Shown here: positions 41,219 to 49,374 of the stretch, piece by piece | How positions within the stretch are numbered: the first letter of the stretch is position 1 | Layout: each line of letters opens with the position of its first letter | Assembly: GCA_003220615.1 (NCBI GenBank) | Contig: QHTB01000150.1 | Location: 1-56,884, forward strand | Direction of reading: 5' to 3' | Length of the DNA: 56,884 nt | DNA from: Candidatus Rokuibacteriota bacterium | Lineage (GTDB): Bacteria > Methylomirabilota > Methylomirabilia > Rokubacteriales > CSP1-6 | Program-made: the position numbers and the translations under genes | Notes under the pieces: model-generated | Database searches by the model: none | Told to the model about the DNA's origin: nothing | The model's input: only the letters and a program-made list of their open reading frames with translations

Positions 41219-43495
41219 TTAGCGTGACGTGCGATCGTAGGGCGGTCGAGAGCTCGCGCTCGGCGCCGGCGCGACGTCGACGAAGCACGTGTTGAACGGG
41301 GCCGCGCCCGCGGGTGACGCGCGGTCGGCGATCAGCACGTTGGAGCATCCGCGCGTGTCCTGACCCGACGCGTCCGGCGTGAACCAGGCGCCTTCCTTGA
41401 TCGAGACCACGCCGGGCGCGATGCGGTCCGTTACTCGCGCGGGCAGGACGGTGGCGCCGCGATCGTTGAAGACGCGCACGGGCTGACCGTCGGTGATCCC
41501 GCGCGCGGCCGCGTCGGCCGGGTGGATCCACACGTCGTCGCGGTCGGCCCGCCTGAGGATCGGCTGGTTGTCGTGGATCGAGTGTGTCCGCGCCCGCGAC
41601 TTCGGGGTGACCAGGCGCAGGGGATGACGCTGGTCGGCGTGACGCGGATCGGCGTCGTCGGGAATCCACGTCGGGATCGGCGGGATCGTGCCGAGGCCAC
41701 ACGGGTCGGGATTCGCCGCCAGCGTCATCGAGTAGATCTCGATCTTGCCCGAAGGCGTCGAGAACGGATGGCGCTCGGGGTCGCGGATCTCCTTCGCGAA
41801 GGCCACGGCATCTTCCGGCGCCGGCAATCGCGCCAGGCCGTGCTCGCGAAACGCGTCGAAGTCGTCGATGGCGTCCCGCGTCAGGTCTCGGAGCCACTCC
41901 TCCTCGCTCTTCTCGCTGTAGCCCTGCACGCCCAGACGGACGGCGAGATCGGCGCAGATGTCGAGGTCGTTCCTGCACTCGCCGATCGGCTCGATCGCCT
42001 TCTTCATGAAGATCGCGTAGTGGCCCGCGCCCGCCCACGGCGTGTGGACGTCGTTGCGCTCCCAGAACGTGGTGGCGGGGAGCACGACGTCGGCGTAGCG
42101 CGCGGTCGGCGTCATGAAGTGGTCGTGGACCACCATGAACTCGAGGCGCCCGGCGGCCGCGATCGTCTTGCCGACGTTCGGGAGCTGGTTGAAGAGGTCG
42201 CCCGCGGCCGAGTAGATCATCTTGACGTCGGCGGGGTAGCCGCCGGCGCGGCCGCGCTCGAGGAGATCGGCGAGGAGCGGCGACGCCACGCGCGCTTCGG
42301 CCGGGTTCGCTCCGACGGGCAGCGAGCGGATGCCGTAGCGTCCCGTCGCGCCGTTGCTCGTTCCCGAGTTGCCGCCGGGAACGCCGACGTTGCCGGTCAT
42401 CGCCGCCAGCGCGTACGCCGCGCGGTGGAACTGCTCTCCGTGGACCGTGCGCCCGGGAGCGTACCCGCAGTGGAGCGCCGCGGGCTTCGTCGTCCCGAAC
42501 TCGATCGCCAGTCTCCGGATAGTCTCCGCCGGAACGCCCGTGATGGCCGACGCCCATTCGGGGGTCTTCCTGATCCCATCGGCCTCGCCCATCAGATACG
42601 AGCGATACGAAGCGCCACGCGGCGCTCCCGGGGGCAGGTGAGCGTCGTCGAAGCCGAGCACGTGGAGATCGAGATAGGCCTGGTCCTGCAAGCCCTCGCT
42701 CGCGATCACGTAGGCCATGGCGATGAGCGCCGCAGCGTCGGTCGAGGGACGGATGAAGACGTGCTCGTCGGCCAGTTCGTGGCTGGACCGCGTCAGCCGC
42801 GGGTCCACGCAGACGATGCGCACGCCCTGCTTCTTCGCCCACTTGAGGTACTGGAGCGTGCCCGTTCCGAAGGTTCCGTCGGCGGGGCTCCAGCCCCACA
42901 TGACGATCAGCCGCGAGTTGACGTAGTCGATCGGCTCGCGGCCGGCGCTCTTGTAGTCAGCCTTCGCACCGTAGGTGATGCCCACCGCGAAGACCTCGGC
43001 TTGCGACGAGATGTTCGTCCACAGCTCCGTGCAGCCGCCGAACATGTGGAGCAGGCGCTGGACGGTGGCGCGGCTGTGGAGCATGGAGAGGCTGCCCGTG
43101 CGCGAGCAGTCGAGGATCGCCGCCGGCCCGTAAGTGTCGCGCACGCGCAGCATCTGGCGAGCGACCTCGTCGAGCGCCTCGTCCCACCCGATGCGCTCGA
43201 ACTCGCCGGAGCCCCGCGAGCCCACGCGCCGTAGCGGATGGAGCAGGCGATCGGGATGATGGACGCGCTCCATCTGGCCGAAGCCACGCACGCAGGCGTG
43301 GAGCGGCGGCATCTCGGGCGTCCACTTCCTGGGATCGGTGCTGATCTTGACGATGCGGCCGTCGCGGACGTGGGCATTGACCACGCAGCGGCCGCCGCAA
43401 TTGTGGCCACACGTGCTGGTGACGACGGTCTCGCCGGGCTTCGGGGCCACCCGCGGTGACTCGTAGACGGTGCGGGCACCGACCCGGGGAGCCAT
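41219..43495 (-). CDS. Molybdopterin-dependent oxidoreductase, DMSO reductase superfamily
   Basis: The 758-residue protein has an N-terminal [4Fe-4S] motif (CGHNCGGRC with a further Cys in HACVRG, about residues 29-68). The bis-MGD domains follow: LIVMWGWSPADGTFG, VCVDPRLTRSSHELADEHVF, RPSTDAALI-like PSTDAAALIAMAYV, TGNVGVPGGNSGTSNGA and the C-terminal dinucleotide-binding domain VWIHPADAAARGI. No twin-arginine signal is present, so it should be cytoplasmic. No FeS or membrane partner subunit is adjacent. It is the last gene of a Dpp-type importer operon, so it may oxidise or reduce the imported compound. ATG 43495 starts 53 bp after the permease stop. Confidence 0.88.
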   Translation of the reverse strand: MAPRVGARTVYESPRVAPKPGETVVTSTCGHNCGGRCVVNAHVRDGRIVKISTDPRKWTPEMPPLHACVRGFGQMERVHHPDRLLHPLRRVGSRGSGEFERIGWDEALDEVARQMLRVRDTYGPAAILDCSRTGSLSMLHSRATVQRLLHMFGGCTELWTNISSQAEVFAVGITYGAKADYKSAGREPIDYVNSRLIVMWGWSPADGTFGTGTLQYLKWAKKQGVRIVCVDPRLTRSSHELADEHVFIRPSTDAAALIAMAYVIASEGLQDQAYLDLHVLGFDDAHLPPGAPRGASYRSYLMGEADGIRKTPEWASAITGVPAETIRRLAIEFGTTKPAALHCGYAPGRTVHGEQFHRAAYALAAMTGNVGVPGGNSGTSNGATGRYGIRSLPVGANPAEARVASPLLADLLERGRAGGYPADVKMIYSAAGDLFNQLPNVGKTIAAAGRLEFMVVHDHFMTPTARYADVVLPATTFWERNDVHTPWAGAGHYAIFMKKAIEPIGECRNDLDICADLAVRLGVQGYSEKSEEEWLRDLTRDAIDDFDAFREHGLARLPAPEDAVAFAKEIRDPERHPFSTPSGKIEIYSMTLAANPDPCGLGTIPPIPTWIPDDADPRHADQRHPLRLVTPKSRARTHSIHDNQPILRRADRDDVWIHPADAAARGITDGQPVRVFNDRGATVLPARVTDRIAPGVVSIKEGAWFTPDASGQDTRGCSNVLIADRASPAGAAPFNTCFVDVAPAPSASSRPPYDRTSR

Positions 43496-43547
43496 GATGG
43501 CGACTACGATAGCACTGATCCCGCCGCTGACGGACCGGCCGGCGCGC

Positions 43548-44462
43548 TCAGAGCTTCATGTGGGGATCGAGCCAGTCCCGCAGCGCGTTGCCCACGAGAT
43601 TGATCGCCAGCGTGGTGACGAAGATCGCGAGCCCCGGGAAGGCCGCGATCCACCACGAGTTGAGCATGTACACGCGGCCCTCCCCGAGCATGTTTCCCCA
43701 CGCCGGGGTCGGCGGCTGGACACCGAGGCCCAGGAAGGACAGGAACGACTCGAGGATGATCACGCGCGCCACCTGCAGCGTCGCGATGACGACGATCAGC
43801 GACACCAGGTTCGGCAGGATCTGGCGGAAGATGATGCGTGGATGGCTCATCCCCAGCGCGCGGCCGGCCATGATGAACTCGCGCTCGCGAATCGCCAGGG
43901 TCTCGGCGCGGACGACCCGGGCGTAGAGCGGCAGGTCGGCGATGCCGAGCACGATGATCATGTTGACGAGGCTCGGCCCCAGCACCGCGATGACGGCGAG
44001 GGCGAGCAGCACGAACGGGAAGGTGAGCATCACGTTGACGAGGGTCATGATCGTCCAGTCCACGCGCGCGTGGAAGTAGCCGGCGGCGAGGCCCAGCAAC
44101 ACGCCGATGCTGGAGGAGACCAGTACCGCCGCCACCCCGATGACCAGCGAGACCCGGCCGCCGTAGATCGTCCGAGAGAACAGATCGCGGCCCACCTGAT
44201 CGGTGCCGAGCAGGTGCGCCGTCGTGCCGCCCGCCATCCACACGGGCGGGCTCAGCCGGTGCTGGATATCCACGGTCAGGGGGTTATGGGGAGCGAGCCA
44301 CGGCGCGAACACGGCGCTGCCGACGATCACGAGCAAGACGGCGGCGGCCGCCACGCCCCACTTGAAGCGCCACAGGCGTCGTAACGTGATCCGGCGTGTT
44401 CGCGAGCGCGAGGCGGGGGCCTCTCGAGCCTCGAGGGCCACCTTGGCCGCGACGCTGGCCAT
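43548..44462 (-). CDS. ABC permease, DppC/OppC type
   Basis: ATG 44462 lies 2 nt after the preceding permease stop (TGAAGATG). The 304-residue product has a cytoplasmic basic N-terminus, six helices, the conserved HLLGTDQVGRDLFSRTIYGG, MTLVNVMLTFPFVLLALAVI, the EAA loop FIMAGRALGMSHPRIIFRQI and the end GNALRDWLDPHMKL. It forms the import channel with the DppB-type partner. No ATPase gene is in the window for this system. Confidence 0.92.
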   Translation of the reverse strand: MASVAAKVALEAREAPASRSRTRRITLRRLWRFKWGVAAAAVLLVIVGSAVFAPWLAPHNPLTVDIQHRLSPPVWMAGGTTAHLLGTDQVGRDLFSRTIYGGRVSLVIGVAAVLVSSSIGVLLGLAAGYFHARVDWTIMTLVNVMLTFPFVLLALAVIAVLGPSLVNMIIVLGIADLPLYARVVRAETLAIREREFIMAGRALGMSHPRIIFRQILPNLVSLIVVIATLQVARVIILESFLSFLGLGVQPPTPAWGNMLGEGRVYMLNSWWIAAFPGLAIFVTTLAINLVGNALRDWLDPHMKL

Positions 44463-44464
44463 CT

Positions 44465-45385
44465 TCACGCGCCGATCCGGATGCGGGGATCGATGAGGCC
44501 GACGATCAGGTCCACCAGGAAGTTGACGCTCACGATGATGAGCGCGAGGAGGATGACTGCGCACTGGACGACCGGGAAGTCCTGATTACGGATCGAGTCG
44601 ACGGTGAGCGTGGCCACGCCCGGCCACGCGAACACGGTCTCGGTGACGATGGCGCCGCCCAGCAGCTGACCGAACTGAAGACCGAGCACGGTGATGACGG
44701 GAATGCAGGCGTTGCGGAACGCGTGCTTGACGACGACCGTGCGCTCGCCGACGCCCTTGGCCCGAGCCGTCCGGATGTACTCCGTGTTCATGATCTCGAT
44801 GACGCCGGAGCGAACGAGCCGCATCGTGATCGGCGCCAGGAAGGCGCCCAGGGTGAAGGCGGGCATCAGGAAGTGCTGCCAGGTGCCGTAGCCGGACGCC
44901 GGCAGCGTCTTCAGACGGACCGCGAAGATGATGATCAGCATGATGCCGAGCCAGAAGATCGGCATGGCCTGGCCCGCCACCGCGATCGCGGTGCAGCAGT
45001 TGTCCACGAACGAGTGGCGCTTGAGCGCGGCGAGGATCCCCAGCGGGAGCGCGATGAGGAGCGCGGCGACCAGGCCGGCCGCCGTGAGATAGAGCGTGGG
45101 CGGCATCCGCTGCAGGACCAGGTTGAAGGCCGGTGTGTCCGTGTACCAGGATTTCCCGAAATCGCCCAACACGGCGCGGCTCGCGAACTTCCAGTACTGC
45201 ACGTACACCGGCTGGTCGAGCCCGAGCAGCTTGTGGTACCGCTCGTACTCTTCCTTGCCCGCGTTCTGGGGCAGGAGCAGCAGGACCGGGTCGCCGATCA
45301 CGTGGAGGATCGCGAACGCCAGCATCGAGATGCCGACGATGACGACGACGAGCTGGACGATCTGGTGAGCGGCGTAGCGCTTCAT
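44465..45385 (-). CDS. ABC permease, DppB/OppB type
   Basis: The 306-residue permease begins MKRYAAHQIVQLVVVIVGIS and has AILHVIGDPVLLLLPQ, GDFGKSWYTDTPAFNLVLQR, AVAGQAMPIFWLGIMLIII, the EAA-type loop YIRTARAKGVGERTVVVKH and the C-terminal DLIVGLIDPRIRIG. It is the second gene of the operon, separated from the binding-protein gene by a strong hairpin. Confidence 0.92.
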   Translation of the reverse strand: MKRYAAHQIVQLVVVIVGISMLAFAILHVIGDPVLLLLPQNAGKEEYERYHKLLGLDQPVYVQYWKFASRAVLGDFGKSWYTDTPAFNLVLQRMPPTLYLTAAGLVAALLIALPLGILAALKRHSFVDNCCTAIAVAGQAMPIFWLGIMLIIIFAVRLKTLPASGYGTWQHFLMPAFTLGAFLAPITMRLVRSGVIEIMNTEYIRTARAKGVGERTVVVKHAFRNACIPVITVLGLQFGQLLGGAIVTETVFAWPGVATLTVDSIRNQDFPVVQCAVILLALIIVSVNFLVDLIVGLIDPRIRIGA

Positions 45386-45401
45386 GGCCGGCCGGCGCCG
45401 A

Positions 45402-45449
45402 GCGCCCCACCCTCTGCTCTTCGTCGCCGGCGGGCAGAGGGCGGGGCGC
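45402..45449 (-). terminator. Strong hairpin between binding-protein and permease genes
   Basis: GCGCCCCACCCTCTGC (45402-45417) pairs with GCAGAGGGCGGGGCGC (45434-45449), with one A-C mismatch and a 16-nt loop. It lies 12 nt after the binding-protein stop and 16 nt before the permease start. It probably acts as a partial terminator or 3'-end stabiliser that keeps binding-protein mRNA in excess. Confidence 0.6.
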
Positions 45450-45461
45450 CGCGCACTCCGA

Positions 45462-47000
45462 TTACTTCTTCCGCGGGGTCACGAGGAACATGCGGTCGAC
45501 CTCGTCGGGCGGCGCCTGGTACTCGACCCGGTTCGAGATGCCCCACACGCCGCGCAGCCCCCACTTGAAGAGGTAGGCCGCGTCGTCGTAGATCAGCTTC
45601 TGCGCTTTGACGTAGATGTCCGCGCGCTTCTTCTGATCGAGCGTCGAGCGGCCCTGGACGATGAGGTCATCCATCGCCGGGTTGCAGTAATAGCTGTACG
45701 TCTCCTTGCACTTGAAGATGTCGTGCAGGATCGCGTCGGCGTCGAAGACCGAGTAGTAGCCCCACGAGAAGCTGAACATGGGGCCGCCCTTGTTGTCCTT
45801 GACGCGGGCGACGAACACCGTGTTGTCGCCGATGTAGTTCTGTTTCACGCGGAAGCCCGCCTTCGTGAGATCGGCCACGATGGCCTCGTCGGTCTGCAAC
45901 AATCCAGGCTCGACGGTCGGCGGCCCCTGGTTGTACGTGATGTCCACGCCATTGGGGTAGCCGGCCTCGGCGAGCAGTTTCTTGGCCGCGGCGAGGTCCT
46001 GCTTGTACGGCTTGAGGCCGGGGTCGAAGCCGAACGCCATTGGATTGACGGCGGTGGCCACGCGGTCACCCAGGCCGTTGAGCACGTGCTTGATGATGCC
46101 GTCCATGTTGGTCGCCAGGTTGGCGGCCTGACGGACGCGGCGATCCGTGAAGGGATTCGGTCCGCTGCGACCGGCCTGGTCGAGCTGAAGGAACGCCGTG
46201 CGGAGAATCGGCGAGCTCGCCGTCCGCGCCTGCCCGGACTTGTTGATGACGTCCATCTGGTCGGGCGGGACGGCCTTGATGACGTCGACGCCTCCCGAGA
46301 CCAGCTCGGCGATCTGGGTGGCCTGCTCGGGGATGATCCGGATGCGCACGTACTTGTAGTAGGGCTTGGCGCCCCAGTAGTCGTCGTTGCGCACGAGCAG
46401 GTGCTCGTGCTTCCGGTCCCACTTCACGAGCTTGTAGGGACCGGTCCCGACCGGATGCTCCTGCATCCACTCGTGCCCCTTGTCCTTGATGACCTTCTCC
46501 GAGCTCATGACCAGGGCGGTGAGGCGCTCGACGAACAGCGGGTAGGGGCCGTCGGTGTTGATGCGCACCGTGTAGTCGTCGAGGACCTCGACGCTCTTGA
46601 TCTTGGCGTGATTGCCCCGCGCGGTCATCTTCCTGGCGGGATCGAGGACGCGCTCGAAGGTGGCCTTGACGTCGCGCGCGGTGAACGGGCTGCCGTCGTG
46701 GAACTTCACGCCCTGGCGAAGCTTCAGCTCCCAGGTCGTGTCGTCCAGGGCCTTCCATGACACGGCCAGGTTGGGCACCACACGCCGGGTCTTGAGGTCA
46801 CGCACGGCAAGGTGGTCGAAGACGTGATAACCGAGGATGATGGCTTCACGCAGCACCGAGTTGGGCGGGTCCCAGCTGTCCACGTCGGACTGGAGCGCGT
46901 AGACGAGCGTGTCGTCCTTGGTCTGTGCCTCCGCTCCGGGCAGGGAGCTCGAGGCCAGCAGGAGGAAGAGAGCGGATCCGATGGCGATGGTGCGCCGCAT
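45462..47000 (-). CDS. ABC transporter substrate-binding protein, peptide/nickel family (SBP_bac_5)
   Basis: ATG 47000 follows AAAGGAGACC. The 512-residue protein has a signal peptide (IAIGSALFLLLASSSLPGAE, cleaved after about residue 25) and the DppA fold: TLVYALQSDVDSWDPPNSVL, KLRQGVKFHDGSPFTARDVK, MQEHPVGTGPYKLVKWDRKH, DRRVRQAANLATNMDGIIKH and KDNKGGPMFSFSWGYYSVFD. It is the first gene of the importer/oxidoreductase operon. The ligand is unknown, because this family binds peptides, opines and other organic solutes. Confidence 0.92.
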   Translation of the reverse strand: MRRTIAIGSALFLLLASSSLPGAEAQTKDDTLVYALQSDVDSWDPPNSVLREAIILGYHVFDHLAVRDLKTRRVVPNLAVSWKALDDTTWELKLRQGVKFHDGSPFTARDVKATFERVLDPARKMTARGNHAKIKSVEVLDDYTVRINTDGPYPLFVERLTALVMSSEKVIKDKGHEWMQEHPVGTGPYKLVKWDRKHEHLLVRNDDYWGAKPYYKYVRIRIIPEQATQIAELVSGGVDVIKAVPPDQMDVINKSGQARTASSPILRTAFLQLDQAGRSGPNPFTDRRVRQAANLATNMDGIIKHVLNGLGDRVATAVNPMAFGFDPGLKPYKQDLAAAKKLLAEAGYPNGVDITYNQGPPTVEPGLLQTDEAIVADLTKAGFRVKQNYIGDNTVFVARVKDNKGGPMFSFSWGYYSVFDADAILHDIFKCKETYSYYCNPAMDDLIVQGRSTLDQKKRADIYVKAQKLIYDDAAYLFKWGLRGVWGISNRVEYQAPPDEVDRMFLVTPRKK

Positions 47001-47073
47001 GGCGGTCTCCTTTGTCGTCGCGCTCCGCTCGCGCTCAGTCGGAGGGAGAGGTTCGGCTCACAAGGTGGGTGGA

Positions 47074-47103
47074 ACAATATCCGCGCGGGGTGAGGGCCGT
47101 CAA
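47074..47103 (-). promoter_or_regulatory. Predicted sigma70 promoter for the 47000-41219 operon
   Basis: On the minus strand TTGACG (47098-47103), an 18-nt spacer and TATTGT (47074-47079) lie about 75 bp before the binding-protein start. The -35 box matches the recurrent TTGACG seen at other promoters in this window. Confidence 0.45.
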
Positions 47104-47126
47104 GACGGCCCGGTCAGGGGTGCGGT

Positions 47127-47648
47127 GTGATCGAGAGTCCGCGACTACGTCTCCGCCGGCTGCGCCCCTCCGACGAGCGAGACTTGATCGCGCTCGACAG
47201 CGATCCCGAGGTGATGAGGTACGTGGGGAGCCCGGCCGGACCGAGGTCTTTCGAGGAGACGGCGGACCGGGTGAGGCTCAGGATCGCCGAAGACCAGGGG
47301 CCACTCGGGTTCTGGGTCGTGGAGAGCCGGGCCGACGGTGGCTTCCGTGGGCTCTGCGCATTGATCCGGATGCCGAGCGGCGACGACGTCGAGCTGGCGT
47401 ATCGACTCACCCGGTCGAGCTGGGGACAGGGTCTCGCCACCGAGGCCGCCAACACGCTCCTCGACTACGCGCTCGGTGTCGTCGCGCTCCCGAGGATCGT
47501 GGCCGTGACGTATCCGGACAATCGCGCGTCGCAGCGTGTGCTCGAGAAGCTCGGCTTCCTGCCGCGTGGCCTCATCGATTACAAGGGCGTGCAGGTTGCG
47601 TACTACGTCGTTACGCGCGCGACGCGGAACGCGAGCGGCCCGCGATGA
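47127..47648 (+). CDS. GNAT-family N-acetyltransferase (RimJ/RimL-like)
   Basis: The 173-residue protein starts at GTG. It reads IESPRLRLRRLRPSDERDLI, then LIALDSDPEVMRYVGSP, GFWVVESRADGGFRGLCALI, the acetyl-CoA-binding motif A segment YRLTRSSWGQGLATEAANTL, and VTYPDNRASQRVLEKLGFLP, typical of Acetyltransf_3/RimJ-like enzymes. The pyrophosphate loop is partly degenerate (SWGQGLATEA for Q/RxxGxG/A). It acetylates an amino group of an unknown cytoplasmic substrate. From 47649 to 47838 I see no further gene. Confidence 0.88.
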   Translation: MIESPRLRLRRLRPSDERDLIALDSDPEVMRYVGSPAGPRSFEETADRVRLRIAEDQGPLGFWVVESRADGGFRGLCALIRMPSGDDVELAYRLTRSSWGQGLATEAANTLLDYALGVVALPRIVAVTYPDNRASQRVLEKLGFLPRGLIDYKGVQVAYYVVTRATRNASGPR

Positions 47649-47838
47649 CTCAGGCCGCCCGCGCCCTTCCCACCGACGCTCGTGGGCCCGAGGGCGTGCA
47701 GTGGGCCGACGTGTGGGCAGGAGGGTGCAAGTGCGCGGCCAGCGATCTGGCGATGGCGGGTCGCGGCCTGAGCGGTTCGACCGGGAGAAATTGATCAGCG
47801 AAGCGCGGATCGAGGCGTTGCGCTTCGGGCCGGGCCTG

Positions 47839-48168
47839 CTACCAGCGGCCGCGACCTCCGCCTCCACCTCCGCCGCGATTCCCGCCATATCCGCCCCGGC
47901 TCGAATCGCGCCGCCCTTCGGTCTTGGGCTTCGCCACTTCGACCTTGATGGATCGGCCGTCGAGGTCGCGTCCGTTGAGATGAGCGACCGCGTTCTGCGC
48001 CTGCTCGTTCGACTCCATCTCGACGAAACCGAAGCCTTTCGACCGACCACTAAACTGGTCGGTGACGACGGTTGCCGAGACAACCGTGCCGGACTGGGTG
48101 AAGAACTCACGAAGTCCGTCGCTGGTCGTGTTGAAGCTGAGGCCGCCGACGAAGAGTTTCTGCGCCAT
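47839..48168 (-). CDS. RRM-domain RNA-binding protein with Gly-rich tail
   Basis: ATG 48168 begins a 109-residue protein; a longer open frame upstream has no domain character. One RRM covers residues 3-80, with RNP2 (KLFVGGLSF) and RNP1 (SKGFGFVEM). A basic Gly-rich tail follows (RRDSSRGGYGGNRGGGGGGG). The layout matches bacterial cold-induced Rbp proteins (cyanobacteria and others), which bind RNA and help folding or turnover at low temperature. A long leader with a hairpin over the ribosome-binding site precedes it. Confidence 0.92.
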   Translation of the reverse strand: MAQKLFVGGLSFNTTSDGLREFFTQSGTVVSATVVTDQFSGRSKGFGFVEMESNEQAQNAVAHLNGRDLDGRSIKVEVAKPKTEGRRDSSRGGYGGNRGGGGGGGRGRW

Positions 48169-48191
48169 GGAAGTCACCTGCAGGACTTTCC
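48169..48191 (-). promoter_or_regulatory. RNA hairpin masking the RRM ribosome-binding site
   Basis: In the mRNA GGAAAGUC pairs with GACUUCC immediately before the AUG, with one bulged A. The AGGUGA Shine-Dalgarno falls in the loop and the 3' side of the stem. Such a short, weak structure could melt or be remodelled with temperature. Confidence 0.45.
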
Positions 48192-48289
48192 GCTTTTGCG
48201 TGCGCGTCTCAGGAGCGCGGAAGCAACTGCGAGACGGCGTCTGGTGAGGGGGGCTCGAAGGTGAGCCGGTGTCCGGACCAGACAGGCAG

Positions 48290-48321
48290 AGTATACGCCA
48301 GGCGTAGAGCCGCGGTGTCAA
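48290..48321 (-). promoter_or_regulatory. Promoter-like element with palindromic spacer upstream of the RRM gene
   Basis: The minus strand shows a perfect TTGACA (48316-48321) and TATACT (48290-48295), separated by 20 nt. The inverted repeat TACGCC-T-GGCGTA (48294-48306) covers the spacer and the edge of the -10 box. The long spacer suggests a weak or activator-dependent promoter. The resulting leader would be about 115 nt. Confidence 0.45.
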
Positions 48322-48421
48322 GCGCGAGCTCCGTACGTTCACGGATGGCCCGGACGATCGGCCACCCGTTCAGGACTACCGGACACGCAATCTACGGGTA
48401 CAGGCGCCACGCGTCTGCCGG

Positions 48422-48702
48422 TTGTCGCGCTCGGCGCTCGCTGCGGTTGCCGGACACGAGGTGCACCTGCCGGGCGACCTCGAGGTGCTCCCGGACGTCG
48501 AGGGCCATCAGGTCGCCTGCCGTATGCGGGCCGCATTCGGTGACGCGATTTTTCTCGTCGCGCTGACGGGCTACGGCGGCGCGGAGAATCTTCGAAGTCA
48601 AAGGCGGCGGGGTTCGACGCTCACGTCCTGAAGCCGGCGACGGTGGAGGAGCTCACCGGTCTCCTCGCCCGGCGGAGCCGCCCGGGCTCGGACTACCGGT
48701 AG
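48422..48702 (+). pseudogene. Response-regulator receiver remnant
   Basis: One frame reads AAVAGHEVHLPGDLEVLPDV, then GHQVACRMRAAFGDAIFLVA and ALTGYGGAENLR, matching the latter half of a receiver domain (strand 4 and the Thr motif). A frameshift near 48600 then leads to AAGFDAHVLKPATVEELTGL, containing the conserved Lys-Pro and the last helix, ending at TAG 48700-48702. The strand with the phosphorylated Asp is missing. It is a decayed receiver, perhaps from a hybrid kinase. Its end overlaps the convergent cupredoxin gene by 10 bp. Confidence 0.65.
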
Positions 48703-49367
48703 CCGCGCTGGCCGGGGACCGGGGAGCGACGGGGGCGAAGCTCCTGCTTCAACGCGAGCTGCCACGTGGCGTCCACGGCGCCCGAGCGCTCGACGGTGAT
48801 GGTGCGGCTCGTCGACTCCTCGGTGCCTTGCAGCCTCGGATGCCAGACGCGGACGGCATAGCGTCCGGGCGGCAGGTTTTCGAGCCGGGCCTTGCCGTCG
48901 GTGCCCGTCTTTCCGAAGTACGGCGTCTCGATGACGTAAATGTGGGCGATCATCCAGTCGTGGATGTTGCAGCCGATGGTCACGACGCCTTTCCGATCGA
49001 ACACGACCGGCGTCGCCGGCGTTCCCGCGTAGAGGGGCAACTCGAAGGTCTTGGCCGGCGAGAACGAATACACGTGGTGACGGATGTTGTCCTTGTTGGG
49101 GAAGTTGACCTGGGAGCCGACGACGATGGGCTTCACGTAGGGGACGAACTCCTTGTCGACCTGGTCCACCACCTCGCGACCGGCTCTGACCGGTGCCGTC
49201 GCCGTCTGGCCCTCGGGAACGGCCACCACCACGGCGTCCTCGACCGGGTGATTGGCCGGATCGGTCACGAGGGCGTGGATCTCCCCCGCTTCGGCGACGC
49301 GCGCCGGACCGGCCACTGCGCACACCGTCGCCATCGCGGCCACCAGTCCAACGACGAGTCTCGTCAT
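48693..49367 (-). CDS. Cupredoxin-domain periplasmic protein (methylamine-utilisation-like)
   Basis: The 224-residue protein has a signal peptide (LVVGLVAAMATVCAVAGPARV, cleaved near residue 27). An Ig/carboxypeptidase-regulatory-like start (HALVTDPANHPVEDAVVVAV) leads to a plastocyanin-like domain: DKEFVPYVKPIVVGSQVNFP, then NIRHHVYSFSPA and GCNIHDWMIAHIYV. The His, Cys-His and Met typical of type I copper sites (RHHVY, GCNIHDWM) are present. Such proteins are annotated as methylamine-utilisation cupredoxins but their role is uncertain. Its ribosome-binding site overlaps the stop of the upstream barrel gene (7-nt gap). Confidence 0.85.
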   Translation of the reverse strand: MTRLVVGLVAAMATVCAVAGPARVAEAGEIHALVTDPANHPVEDAVVVAVPEGQTATAPVRAGREVVDQVDKEFVPYVKPIVVGSQVNFPNKDNIRHHVYSFSPAKTFELPLYAGTPATPVVFDRKGVVTIGCNIHDWMIAHIYVIETPYFGKTGTDGKARLENLPPGRYAVRVWHPRLQGTEESTSRTITVERSGAVDATWQLALKQELRPRRSPVPGQRGYR

Positions 49368-49374
49368 GGGCTCC

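Noticed and set aside
44396..46760. Long plus-strand frames opposite the second Dpp-type operon
   Set aside because: They are low-complexity acidic/basic translations lying antisense to permease and binding-protein genes with all conserved segments.
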